Assembly (NCBI GenBank): GCA_035533475.1
Contig: DATLTS010000015.1
Location: 1-64,000, forward strand
DNA from: Mycobacteriales bacterium
GTDB lineage: Bacteria > Actinomycetota > Actinomycetes > DATLTS01
DNA: 64,000 nt
Direction of reading: 5' to 3'
Notes under the pieces: model-generated
Seen by the model: the letters and a program-made list of their open reading frames with translations, nothing else
Told to the model about the DNA's origin: nothing
The model's database searches: none
Part shown: positions 1 to 7,813 of the stretch, piece after piece
How positions within the stretch are numbered: the first letter of the stretch is position 1
Layout of the letters: the number at the start of each line of letters is the position of its first letter
Made by a program: the position numbers and the translations under genes

Positions 1-1
1 T

Positions 2-124
2 CGCTGCCCGGACTGCAACCTGTTCAGCCGCCGGCTGGGAGACGGCGGCCATTGCCCCAACTGCGACGAGCCAGTGCTCGTCCAGGAGCTATTCAGCCCC
101 ATCCATCAAGCACCGTCACACACA
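2..124 (+). pseudogene. 3' fragment of an unidentified zinc-ribbon gene at the window edge
   Basis: The frame beginning at base 2 reads RCPDCNLFSRR and then HCPNCDEPV, two CxxC knuckles about 18 residues apart, the layout of a structural zinc ribbon. The 5' part lies outside the window. The frame stays open into the RHS region without a natural end, so the original 3' end seems to have been lost at the junction near 125-135. Such ribbons occur at the C-terminus of some transposition-associated ATPases, but that identity is a guess. Confidence 0.35.
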
Positions 125-136
125 GAGAACTTGACA

Positions 137-154
137 GGCCCCGCGCCCGGGGCC
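137..154. repeat. Perfect 7-bp hairpin at the RHS truncation point
   Basis: GGCCCCG at 137-143 and CGGGGCC at 148-154 are perfect inverted arms around a 4-nt loop. The hairpin sits where the zinc-ribbon fragment meets the truncated RHS reading frame. It may be a remnant of a recombination site or only GC-rich sequence. Confidence 0.4.
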
Positions 155-215
155 ACTGGGCTACGGCTGGACCGAGGGCTACGCCGACTCCCTCGCCGTC
201 GACCCGAACAGCGGG

Positions 216-3200
216 GTGGTAACGGTCACCGCGGGGGACGGTTCGACGCTGCCGTTCACACCCTCCGGCGGCGGCGGGTACACCGCCCCGCCGTGGGTGT
301 CGGCGACGCTGACCCACAACGGTGACGGCAGTTACACGGTGCGCCTGCCCGACGGGTCGGCGATCGCCTACGACGCCGCCGGGCAAGCCACCGCGGACAC
401 CGACCCGAACGGCTACACCACCACCTTGTCCTACACCGGCGGGCTGCTCGCCGCGGTCACCGACCCGGCCGGGCGGAGCCTCACCTTCGGTTACAACCAG
501 TCCGGCCAGCTGGTCAGTGTCACCGACCCGGCCGGCCGGGTGGTCGCCTACGACTACGACCCGGCCGGGGACCTGATCGCCGTCACCGACCCGGCCGGGC
601 GGGTTACCCGCTACGGCTACGACAGCGCGCACCGGATCACCACGATGACCGATCCGGATGGGCACACCACCGCGAACAGCTACAACTCCGCCAGCCAGGT
701 GATCGAGCAGGTCGACCCGATCGGTCGGGTGACCGGGTTCGCCTACGGCAGCGAGATCGACGCGCCGGAGATGACCACCGTCACCAACCCCAGCGGCTCG
801 GTCAGTGTGGTCAAATTCGACAACGACTGGTTAACGTCGACGACCGTCGGCTACGGCAGCCCGCTCGCCGCGACGACGAGCCAAACCCATGACGCGAGTG
901 ACAATGTCACCTCGTTCACCGACCCGGCCGGGCACACCAGCAGCTACAGCTACGACGCGAGCGGGAACATGCTCACCGCCACCGACCCGGACGGGCGCAC
1001 CACCAGCTACAGCTACGACCCGGCCGGGGACCTGACCGCCAGCACCGACCCGCTAGGTGTCACCACCAGCTACAGCTACGACCCCGAGCGTGACCTGACC
1101 TCGGTCGCCACCCCGAACTCGAGCACCGGGCATCCGGCGGTGACGAGCTTCGGCTACGGCGACGGTAATCCCGGCGAGTTGACGTCGGTCACCGACCCGG
1201 ACGGGAACACCAGCAGGTTCGGCTACGACCCGAACGGGGACCTGACCAGCGTCACCGACCCGAACGGGCACACCACCAGCTACACCTACGGCTGCCCGTC
1301 GGGCTGCCTGGACAACATCGGCTGGCCCTACTCGACCACCTCCCCCACCGGTGGGGTGACCACCTCGAGTTTCGACGCCGACGGCAACAAGCTGTCCAGC
1401 ACCGACCCCGACGGTCACCGGACCACCTCCAGCTACGACGCGGACGGCAACGTGGTGTCGGTCACCGACCCCGACGGCAACATCACCACCACCGACTACA
1501 ACGCCGACGGGCAACCCGTCTCGACCGTGCAGGGGGCCGGCACCGCGCAGCAGGTCCAGCAGCAGACCGGCTACGACGCCGCCGGTGACCTGACCAGCCA
1601 AACCGACGGCCGCGGGGCCACCCGAACCTACAGCTACGACCTGCTCGGCCAGCTCACCTCGGTCACCGAGCCGGCGACCCCGGCCGACCCGGGCGGGACC
1701 ACCACCAGCTACAGCTACAACCCGGACGGCAGCCCGGCCACCGTCAGCAACCCGGCCGGCCGGCTCACCTCCTACGGCTACGACCCGGCTGGACAGCTCA
1801 CAGCCATCTACTACAGCGACGGCACCACCCCCGACGTCCGCTACGCCTACGACGGCGACGGCCGGCGCACCCAGATGAACGACGGCACCGGCACCAGCCG
1901 CTACACCTACAACAGCCTCGGCCAACTCGTGACAGCCACGAACGGACCCGGCGCCACCGTGCGCTACACCTTCGACCCGGCCGGGCAGCTGACCGCCCTC
2001 GGCTACCCGGACGGCCGGATCGTCACCCGCACCTTCGACCCGGCCGGGCAGCTGACCGGCGTCGACGACGGGCTCGGGAACCACACCGGATTCGGCTACG
2101 ATCCGGACGGCAACCTCACCCAGATCAGCTACCCCAACAACGTCGTCGAAACCTCCAGCTACGACAAGGCGGACAACCTCACCGCACTCACCGACACCGA
2201 AACCGTCGGCGGGCAGACCACCACCCTGGCCGGCTACAGCTACGGCCGGGACAACGCCGGGCAGCTGACCTCGCAGATCAACACCGTCGGCGCCACCCAA
2301 ACCCCGCAGACCGCCTACACCTACACCTCGCTCAACCAGCTCGCCAGCACCGCGAGCCAAGCGGGCGAACAGACGTTGACCAGCGGCGGCTACAGCTACG
2401 ACAAGGCCGGCAACCTGACCGGCCTCCCGGACGGCACCACCCAGAACTACAACCCCGCCGACCAGCTGACCTCCCGCACCGGCCCGGCCGGGGTGACCAC
2501 GAACTACACCTACACCGCCGCGGGTGATCGGGCCACCGCCGCCTCCGCAGCGGCGACCCTCAGCTACGGATACAACCAAGCCGACCAGCTCACCAGCGTC
2601 GGCACCCCCACCCTGAACGCCACGTATGGCTACGACGGGGACGGACTCCGCACCTCAGCCCAAACCACGATCGACGGCACCCCCTCGTCAACCCTCACGA
2701 ACGGTTTCGCCTACGACCTCGCCGCCGGAATGCCGCTCATCCTCACCGACGGCGCCCTGGACTACATCTACGGACCCGGCGGACTGCCCATCGAGCAGAT
2801 CCAGACCGTCGATGCCCACAGTGTCCCCACGTTTCTGAGCCACGACCAAAGCGGGTCCACCCGAATACTGACCGACCTCGGCGGCGTCGTCGTCGGCACC
2901 TACCAATACGACCCGTACGGCACCACCGTCGACCACACCGGAGTCGACACCCCGCTGCAATACGACGGGCAATACCACGATCCAACCGGCCTCTACTACC
3001 TCCGAGCCCGCTACTACGACCCGCAGACCGGCCAATTCCTCACGAGAGATCCCCTCGAAGCCATCACCGGGCAACCGTACGGCTACGCTGGGAACGACCC
3101 CCTCAACTCGGCCGACCCGACCGGACTTGGCTGTCCTTGGTGGGACCTGACGTGCTATGCGTACCAAGCGGTTTACGCTATCGGCGGCGGAATTGATTGG

Positions 3201-3617
3201 ACAGCCAGTTTTGTGTCCAGGCATTTCGGAGATATTGCCGAATTAGGGGCCGGGGCTGGATGCATTATCGCGACGGGGGGTACGTGCTTCGCTTTGGTAA
3301 TTTCGGCCACTGCCCTGCAGGTCAGTCAGGATCACTTTGTGGGGCATGCGGCTGGTGTACAGTTGGCCATCGACGGCATTGTAGGAGCATTGGGCGCCTC
3401 CTTTGCCGGGATTGCGGCAGAGGCAGTTTCGGGCCTCGAAGACGGCTCTGTCGTGGGCCTGAATAGGCTGATTGCGCAGGTGGAACGTAGCGGCTCAGCA
3501 AGGGCCCTGAAGGGCCTTAAAGGCCTCCTCCAAGCAACCGGCTTTGCCCCATCCATCGTCAATGCGGTTATTTCTGCTACCGCACACCATTCGTTCTGGT
3601 CGGTATGTAAGGGCTAG
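216..3617 (+). CDS. RHS/YD-repeat protein, 5'-truncated, with variable C-terminal tip
   Basis: The 1133-residue frame is made largely of YD repeats (variants of SYSYDPAGDLTSVTDP), which build a large beta-cocoon shell. The RHS core signature GLYYLRARYYDPQTGQF lies near residue 925 and the DPTGL boundary near 967. The last ~165 residues are a different, Gly/Ala-rich hydrophobic tip beginning CPWWDLTCYA. In polymorphic toxin systems this tip is the toxic effector. The tip DNA is visibly less GC-rich than the shell. The GTG at 216 is only the first start codon: the same frame continues upstream to 135 in RHS-like sequence (GYGWTEGYADSLAVDP) until a TGA at 132-134. The natural 5' end, with any signal peptide, is therefore missing and the gene may be silent. 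The tip matches no toxin family I recognise. Confidence 0.85.
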   Translation: MVTVTAGDGSTLPFTPSGGGGYTAPPWVSATLTHNGDGSYTVRLPDGSAIAYDAAGQATADTDPNGYTTTLSYTGGLLAAVTDPAGRSLTFGYNQSGQLVSVTDPAGRVVAYDYDPAGDLIAVTDPAGRVTRYGYDSAHRITTMTDPDGHTTANSYNSASQVIEQVDPIGRVTGFAYGSEIDAPEMTTVTNPSGSVSVVKFDNDWLTSTTVGYGSPLAATTSQTHDASDNVTSFTDPAGHTSSYSYDASGNMLTATDPDGRTTSYSYDPAGDLTASTDPLGVTTSYSYDPERDLTSVATPNSSTGHPAVTSFGYGDGNPGELTSVTDPDGNTSRFGYDPNGDLTSVTDPNGHTTSYTYGCPSGCLDNIGWPYSTTSPTGGVTTSSFDADGNKLSSTDPDGHRTTSSYDADGNVVSVTDPDGNITTTDYNADGQPVSTVQGAGTAQQVQQQTGYDAAGDLTSQTDGRGATRTYSYDLLGQLTSVTEPATPADPGGTTTSYSYNPDGSPATVSNPAGRLTSYGYDPAGQLTAIYYSDGTTPDVRYAYDGDGRRTQMNDGTGTSRYTYNSLGQLVTATNGPGATVRYTFDPAGQLTALGYPDGRIVTRTFDPAGQLTGVDDGLGNHTGFGYDPDGNLTQISYPNNVVETSSYDKADNLTALTDTETVGGQTTTLAGYSYGRDNAGQLTSQINTVGATQTPQTAYTYTSLNQLASTASQAGEQTLTSGGYSYDKAGNLTGLPDGTTQNYNPADQLTSRTGPAGVTTNYTYTAAGDRATAASAAATLSYGYNQADQLTSVGTPTLNATYGYDGDGLRTSAQTTIDGTPSSTLTNGFAYDLAAGMPLILTDGALDYIYGPGGLPIEQIQTVDAHSVPTFLSHDQSGSTRILTDLGGVVVGTYQYDPYGTTVDHTGVDTPLQYDGQYHDPTGLYYLRARYYDPQTGQFLTRDPLEAITGQPYGYAGNDPLNSADPTGLGCPWWDLTCYAYQAVYAIGGGIDWTASFVSRHFGDIAELGAGAGCIIATGGTCFALVISATALQVSQDHFVGHAAGVQLAIDGIVGALGASFAGIAAEAVSGLEDGSVVGLNRLIAQVERSGSARALKGLKGLLQATGFAPSIVNAVISATAHHSFWSVCKG

Positions 3618-3621
3618 ATGG

Positions 3622-4110
3622 ATGAAGGCAACCATGGCGCAGGGAGGCGCGGCGAGAACCTTCCAGAGTGCCTATCCGCGAAAAGTTGGAATCACAGGTA
3701 CCGCGATCGTCCTCCTAATGCTCGTGTCGGTGTTGTTGGGCCATTCGATGAACAACTTCGGCAAAGTGACAACGGGAGTGATGCTGTTCGCCATTGGCTT
3801 ATTTCTCATGCTTGGAGTTGCCCAGAGTCGTGTGATTGCCAACATGGAAGGAATCGTCATCCGAAATGCGACGAGTAGGCGTTTCGTACCTTGGTCGAAT
3901 ATCGACTGCTTCGGCCTGGAGGCGGGCCGTTCGGCCCGAGTTGTTCTCCGGGAGGGCCGGACGCTGCGCATGGATGGGATCGTTGCCATTCGCATTTCTC
4001 CTGCGGCCAGCTTGAGGGTCAACAGGGTTCATATCGAAGCACTAGAGGCTCTGGCTGCGCTAGCCAGGCAGAACATGCCGTCGCTGTTAGCAGATCGACT
4101 GCAGTCGTGA
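3622..4110 (+). CDS. Small membrane protein with PH-like domain, candidate immunity protein
   Basis: About 162 residues, starting 4 nt after the RHS stop. ATG 3634, with a GAAGG motif 5 nt upstream, is an alternative start. Two hydrophobic segments (GTAIVLLMLVSVLLG and the FAIGLFLMLGVAQ region) are followed by a soluble domain containing a GIVIRNATSRRFVPWSNI-type strand pattern, as in bacterial PH domains of actinobacterial membrane proteins. The position directly after an RHS C-terminal tip, and the matching lower GC, are what polymorphic toxin systems show for immunity genes. The tip is itself hydrophobic, so a membrane-resident immunity protein would make sense. The function is inferred from context only. 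Confidence 0.6.
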   Translation: MKATMAQGGAARTFQSAYPRKVGITGTAIVLLMLVSVLLGHSMNNFGKVTTGVMLFAIGLFLMLGVAQSRVIANMEGIVIRNATSRRFVPWSNIDCFGLEAGRSARVVLREGRTLRMDGIVAIRISPAASLRVNRVHIEALEALAALARQNMPSLLADRLQS

Positions 4111-4277
4111 TTCCTGGCGATCGGGATGTTGACCGCCGAGTGGGATGGCCACGGCACCGACGCGATGCGTGGTAATGGATCCCTGGTTCAGAGATGTACC
4201 GCTCGGTCCTCGTCGCTCACCGACCCAGAGGCAAATCTCTATACGGACTGAATTACGCAATTCACCGGTACGGATCT

Positions 4278-4814
4278 GTGGTTACTAATTGGGTTACTAA
4301 TCGCACTCGCGGCTTGCGGAAGAAAGTAGCAGAAACCCGAGGGTCGCGGCCGAGCCCAATATTGATACTTGCTGCCGCCCTCGGCAGCCTGATCGCGGGG
4401 TGCCGCGCAACCGCGTCACCGATCTACGGTGGCCCGTCTACCCGGACTAGCTCAGCGGTAGCGCGCCCTATGTCTGATGTTCTAGTCGTGGACTGTGTCG
4501 GCGACCCGGCCCAGCGTGAACCGGCGATAATTATTCTCGCATGTGGCGACGGGAATATCCAAGCGATCCAATTGCGATGGTTAAGTTGGCAGAATACCGA
4601 AGCGAAAGCTATTGGCTATGTCAACGCGAATAATTGCGATCCGAGTTGCGTCGCCGGTCACTTCGAGGAATACGCCGCTTCGTTTACACTCTCTCGGGTT
4701 GAGCGCGCGGGGGAGCAGGTGTACTTCACACTAGTTGTTGTTACCTACCGGAACAAGGAAGCATTCGGCAGGCGGACCGAGTCGTATCAGCTGCTTACTC
4801 CACGGGGTGGATGA
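4278..4814 (+). CDS. Predicted lipoprotein of a conserved actinobacterial secreted family, function unknown
   Basis: The lipobox LIAGC follows a hydrophobic stretch (ILILAAALGSLIAGC), so the mature protein should be lipid-anchored outside the membrane. The exported part has a VDCVGDP segment, an ACGDGN motif, the LRWLSW strand, a paired-cysteine NCDPSC motif and ends in QLLTP. This pattern recurs in small secreted actinobacterial proteins of unknown role, where the cysteines probably form disulphides. The start is uncertain. GTG 4278 is used here, TTG 4314 would give a more typical 30-residue signal peptide, and an ATG at 4194 gives an implausibly long leader. Codon use is less GC-biased than the core genes, consistent with accessory DNA. 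Confidence 0.6.
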   Translation: MVTNWVTNRTRGLRKKVAETRGSRPSPILILAAALGSLIAGCRATASPIYGGPSTRTSSAVARPMSDVLVVDCVGDPAQREPAIIILACGDGNIQAIQLRWLSWQNTEAKAIGYVNANNCDPSCVAGHFEEYAASFTLSRVERAGEQVYFTLVVVTYRNKEAFGRRTESYQLLTPRGG

Positions 4815-5184
4815 CGCTTGTCTGTCGCTTGTCACCTCTACGACCCTGCGGCGGGTGAGGGACGCAACGGCGGCAATAGCTCTTACCTATCCTGACGGTA
4901 GGTGTTGGATCAGATCACTGGTACATACCGCCATATCCACATTGGGTGGTCACGCCAAGGCTCAGGCTCCCGCCGCACCCCGGCCACCCGTGCGCTTGAT
5001 CGGAGGTGCAGCGTGAAATCCGATGATGGGTCGTTTCGGCGGGCGCGGCGAGAAGTCAGGCTGCGGACGCAGGCATTAGCCGCTGTTAGAGCCCGATCAC
5101 GCGTCACTGACGTTGACACCATTCGGGCAGACTTCCGGACAGAGTTGGCAGAGCGCGGGCTCACGGTCACGGATGAGCAGCTAA

Positions 5185-5201
5185 GAGCGCGCGCGGATAG
5201 G
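5185..5201 (+). repeat. Left terminal inverted repeat of the IS
   Basis: Seventeen bases that match the right end exactly in inverted orientation. The next inner base pair breaks the match. Confidence 0.9.
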
Positions 5202-5205
5202 TGGG

Positions 5206-5565
5206 TCACGGGCGCGGTAGTGCCGGGTCGTTCTCGACGGTCTGCAGGGCCAAGGTCTCGAGTTCGGTGGCCAGTTCGCGCAGCCGTCGTGCGTTGTCGA
5301 GCAGTGGCTGGAGTCGGTCTGCTTGGTCGGGGGTCAGGGTGCGGGTGACGGTCTTGTTCTCGACCTTTCGGGTCCAGCTCAGGTAGGGCCCGTGTAGCTG
5401 TGGTGGGTCGGCGTTGCAGCGGCAGCCGGGGTTGCCGCAGCGGGTGGTCCGGCCCACGAGGCTGCCCGGCAGAGGTAGTCCGAGCGCGGCGATCTCAGCG
5501 GTGATCGTCGCCCGTCGGCGCTCGATCGCGGCCCTTGCAACTGGTGGCTTCCCACGGCGTCTCAT
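5206..5565 (-). CDS. DUF6788-like IS accessory protein
   Basis: A 119-residue basic protein with the motif TTRCGNPGCRCN followed by HGPYLSWTRK, then a C-terminal helical region. This layout is typical of the DUF6788 family, often found beside transposases. The CxxxxCxC cluster may bind metal. The start at 5565 is preferred because AGAGGA lies 5 nt upstream. An ATG at 5592 lies nine codons earlier but lacks a ribosome site. The gene is divergent from the transposase and shares its short promoter region, so it could regulate or assist transposition. That role is inference. Confidence 0.7.
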   Translation of the reverse strand: MRRRGKPPVARAAIERRRATITAEIAALGLPLPGSLVGRTTRCGNPGCRCNADPPQLHGPYLSWTRKVENKTVTRTLTPDQADRLQPLLDNARRLRELATELETLALQTVENDPALPRP

Positions 5566-5595
5566 GCCGGTCCTCTCGCTTGAAGTAGCCATACT

Positions 5596-5613
5596 TGAAG
5601 TATCAGTACTTCA
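5596..5613. promoter_or_regulatory. Palindromic site between the IS accessory gene and transposase
   Basis: TGAAGTA-TCAG-TACTTCA is a perfect 7-bp inverted repeat in the short divergent gap. A further TTGAAGTA copy lies near 5580-5587. It is AT-rich against a GC-rich background and could be an operator or overlapping promoter for both IS genes. Confidence 0.5.
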
Positions 5614-5639
5614 GGTAAGACTACCCACCGGAGGACGCC

Positions 5640-6551
5640 GTGCAAGCGCTGAACCCTCGTGTCGTGGACGCTGTCTGGGCAGCGGTCGAGCCGCTGCTGC
5701 CACCACAACCACCGGATGAGCATCCGCTGGGGTGTCACCGACCCCGCATCGCCGACCGGGACTGCTTCACCGGGATCCTGCTGCGACTGGTCACCGGCTG
5801 CTCCTGGGACGTGGCGGCCCGGTTCAGCACCGCCGGGGAGACCACGCTGCGTCAGCGGCGCACGTTGTGGTTGCAGGCCGGGGTGTTCGACGCCCTGGTC
5901 GAGGAGGCCCTGGCCGGCTACGACCGGATCATCGGCCTGGACCTGGCCGAGGTCGCGGTGGACGGCAGCCTGCACAAGGCACCCTGCGGCGGTGAGGGAA
6001 CCGGACCCAACCCCACCGACCGGGCCAAGACCGGCTGGAAATGGTCGTTGGCCACCGACACCAAGGGCATCCCGATCGGCTGGGTCGCCGACGGGGCCAA
6101 CCGCCACGATTCCATCCTGCTCGAACCCACCCTGCAGGCCATCGCCGAGCGTGGGCTGCTGCTCGACATCGAGACCCTGCACCTGGACCGCGGCTACGAC
6201 AGCAACCTGACCATCACCCGATGCACCGACCTGGGCCTGAACGACGTCATCTGCGCCAAGAAGAAACCCAAGCGCGATCCGAAGAAGAAGACAACAACGA
6301 GGAGGCCCGGCCGAACTACGACAACGGCCACCGGTCCCAACGCGAAGAAGACCAGGCAGGCGAAGAAGTCAGCACTGACCCTGGGGCTGCGCTGGCCAGT
6401 GGAACGCACCAACTCGTGGATGTCCAACTTCGGCCAGCTCCGCCGCAACACCGACCGCTACCCCGCCCAACGCCTCGGTCAGCTGGCCCTGGCCATCACG
6501 CTCATCCTGACCGTCAAGCTCGTCGCATGGGCCAAGCGCTGGACCGACTAG
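5640..6551 (+). CDS. IS5-family DDE transposase
   Basis: 303 residues, starting at GTG 5640 with GGAGGA at 5630-5635. An N-terminal DUF4096-like domain (WAAVEPLLPPQPP, FTGILLRLVTGCSWDVAARF) precedes the catalytic domain. The acidic triad is visible as D in VAVDGSLHK, D in LHLDRGYDS and E in WPVERTNSW. A Lys/Thr-rich insertion (KKKPKRDPKKKTTT...) sits between the second D and the E, and may contact DNA. The frame is intact and the terminal repeats are perfect, so the element could be active. Confidence 0.93.
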   Translation: MQALNPRVVDAVWAAVEPLLPPQPPDEHPLGCHRPRIADRDCFTGILLRLVTGCSWDVAARFSTAGETTLRQRRTLWLQAGVFDALVEEALAGYDRIIGLDLAEVAVDGSLHKAPCGGEGTGPNPTDRAKTGWKWSLATDTKGIPIGWVADGANRHDSILLEPTLQAIAERGLLLDIETLHLDRGYDSNLTITRCTDLGLNDVICAKKKPKRDPKKKTTTRRPGRTTTTATGPNAKKTRQAKKSALTLGLRWPVERTNSWMSNFGQLRRNTDRYPAQRLGQLALAITLILTVKLVAWAKRWTD

Positions 6552-6557
6552 CCGCCG

Positions 6558-6574
6558 CCTATCCGCGCGCGCTC
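6558..6574 (-). repeat. Right terminal inverted repeat of the IS
   Basis: Exact inverted copy of 5185-5201, followed by the second TAA of the target duplication. Confidence 0.9.
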
Positions 6575-6725
6575 TAAATCATATGACGAGAGAAATCTCC
6601 CGTGGGCAGGGAGCTACCGGTACCTTGAGGCGAGGCATCAGCGCTTTTTCTGCCATCAGAGAAATTCGACGGATTCTTAGACAGTCAGAGGGGCCTGATT
6701 GGCTTAGGCCCCCGCCTGGGGCTAT

Positions 6726-7091
6726 GTGACGGGTGGAGGGCAGTACGGCGCATCGCTGGATGGGGTCGGAGAATATGAAAGCATGGTGGCCTCCGTCTAT
6801 AACGCCATTAAAGACGATGACAGCGACCAGATTGTCGTCTGCACATGGCTATGTCTAGAGCATTCCGATGGTGGGGCGATTAGGCTGTCGGTGCGCGCAG
6901 GGGATGCGCCCCTAGGCTATCTCTCCGAAAAGGATTTCGCCCCTCTCCGAGGGTTGGTCGAGCGTGCTCAAGCCCGGCGGCGAGCAGTATGGGTGGATGC
7001 ATTCATCGCGCTCCAAGAGAACAGATACCACATATCAGTGAGCCTGCCTGTGGCACGGCCTGCCAAGGCGACGGGCAGGGAGACCGCTTAG
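6726..7091 (+). CDS. Small HIRAN-like protein, function unknown
   Basis: 121 residues. GTG 6726 overlaps the stop of the interrupted upstream gene (GTGA), so it was the second gene of a coupled pair and now lies downstream of the IS. The pattern AIRLSVRAGDAPLGYLSEKDFAPLRGLV resembles HIRAN-type domains, where a short polypeptide is followed by xxGYLSxxDA and a helix. HIRAN domains bind DNA 3' ends or damaged DNA, but small stand-alone forms are uncharacterised. The last four bases overlap the convergent HicB-like remnant. Confidence 0.5.
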   Translation: MTGGGQYGASLDGVGEYESMVASVYNAIKDDDSDQIVVCTWLCLEHSDGGAIRLSVRAGDAPLGYLSEKDFAPLRGLVERAQARRRAVWVDAFIALQENRYHISVSLPVARPAKATGRETA

Positions 7092-7304
7092 GCGGCCCGA
7101 GATTCCCCCGAATCCGCAGAGACCTCCGCCGTTAGGCGGATCTTGCTCTTCCGGCCTTCCTCGTCGAAGTGGCACAGCACCGCATCACGCACCGTCGCCC
7201 GCAGTCCGTCGAGGTCGTCTGCCTCGTTCAGGATCGATTCTCCGAGGGCGCGGGCCAGATAGCCCCCTCGGGGCGTCTTCGACGACGAACACAAGCTCGG
7301 ACAT
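7088..7304 (-). pseudogene. HicB-like antitoxin-family gene with a -1 frameshift
   Basis: From ATG at 7304-7302 the minus strand reads MSELVFVVEDAP. The frame must then shift by one base, in the G/C run at 7263-7273, to continue as GGYLARALGESILNEADD... and IRLTAEVS, ending at 7088. Joined, this matches the small HicB-like family (sometimes labelled 2-oxoisovalerate dehydrogenase E1-related), whose members read VVEEDPEGGYxARALG and end CHFD...IRL. Restoring one C in the CCCC run gives DAPEGGYLAR. No HicA-type toxin lies next to it. It is either a decayed orphan antitoxin or a base-calling error. Confidence 0.6.
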
Positions 7305-7473
7305 AGCCAAAGGATCATGCCAAGGTCCCGCCGCTGTCGGTTGCCCATCTGGCACGAAGCTGGCACGACCCGTCTGGCCTCGGAGTCCGAATCGCCGAGA
7401 TCCAGCTGCAATTCAAGGCATTCACACGCCGGAGCAACCCGCAATCACGGTGGTCCGCAGCACAGCGGCCGGC

Positions 7474-7704
7474 CTACGGGCGCGGTCTGATCGCCCGGAC
7501 CGGTCGGCCGGCGACGAGATCCGACCACTCGACCTCGGCGAGCGATCCATCCCGGCGTCGGATGGTGAGCCGGCCCTCGCGCCAGGACACCAGCTCGCCG
7601 ACGACATCACCGAGCCGGCCGGTCGGGAGCATCCGGCGCACCGTGACCCGGTTCCCCACGTCGGCGGGGCTCAGATCGATCCGGTGTGGCAGCGGGCGCG
7701 GCAC
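7474..7704 (-). CDS. SH3-like small protein, probable remnant of a GNAT acetyltransferase N-terminus
   Basis: About 76 residues from GTG 7704, which has AAGGAGG ten bases upstream. ATG 7758 would give 94. The core LSPADVGNRVTVRRMLP...GELVSWREGRLTIRRRDGS...DLVAGRPV resembles the small beta domain at the N-terminus of actinobacterial acetyltransferases commonly found beside fdxA. The acetyltransferase domain that would follow is missing: the frame stops just after DLVAGRPV and unrelated accessory sequence begins. It is divergent from fdxA. It could be a stand-alone gene, or the stump left where the accessory island joins the core chromosome. Confidence 0.55.
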   Translation of the reverse strand: MPRPLPHRIDLSPADVGNRVTVRRMLPTGRLGDVVGELVSWREGRLTIRRRDGSLAEVEWSDLVAGRPVRAIRPRP

Positions 7705-7813
7705 GTCGGGGCGCCCTCCTTCCGGATCGGGGCGGCCACCCTCCGGCAACCCGGCCATCCCTGACCGCGATACTAGGAGCCGCTCGCCCCCGCGCCGAGG
7801 AGGAACAAGGGCC

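Larger units (their letters stand above)
5185..6574 (+). mobile_element. IS5-family insertion sequence, 1390 bp, apparently intact
   Basis: The ends are a perfect 17-bp inverted repeat (GAGCGCGCGCGGATAGG at 5185-5201 and its complement at 6558-6574). Both sides are flanked by TAA (5182-5184 and 6575-6577), a 3-bp target duplication. A 3-bp TNA duplication is known for the IS1031 subgroup of IS5, although this element is longer than typical members. It carries a DDE transposase on the plus strand and a divergent DUF6788-like gene on the minus strand. The perfect ends and clean duplication argue for recent insertion. Confidence 0.9.
5013..6729 (+). pseudogene. 107-codon gene of unknown function split by an IS5-family element
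   Basis: GTG 5013 has an ideal ribosome site (GGAGG at 5002-5006). The frame runs 57 codons, through ELAERGLTVTDEQL, to the insertion at 5184/5185. Removing 5185-6574 plus one TAA copy rejoins the frame without a stop. It continues as NHMTREISRG... and ends WLRPPPGAM at TGA 6727-6729, giving 107 residues. That stop overlaps the GTG start of the next gene (GTGA), so the two were translationally coupled. The restored protein is basic and probably helical. I do not recognise the family. Confidence 0.7.

Noticed and set aside
1053-2579. Long open frame on the minus strand opposite the RHS gene
   Set aside because: It is Val/Gly/Arg-rich shadow coding caused by the repetitive GC-rich YD repeats; no domain, start signal or independent codon bias.
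4815-5012. Short plus-strand frames between the lipoprotein and the interrupted gene
   Set aside because: No ribosome site, no recognisable protein sequence; I see only the GGAGG site of the next gene at 5002-5006.
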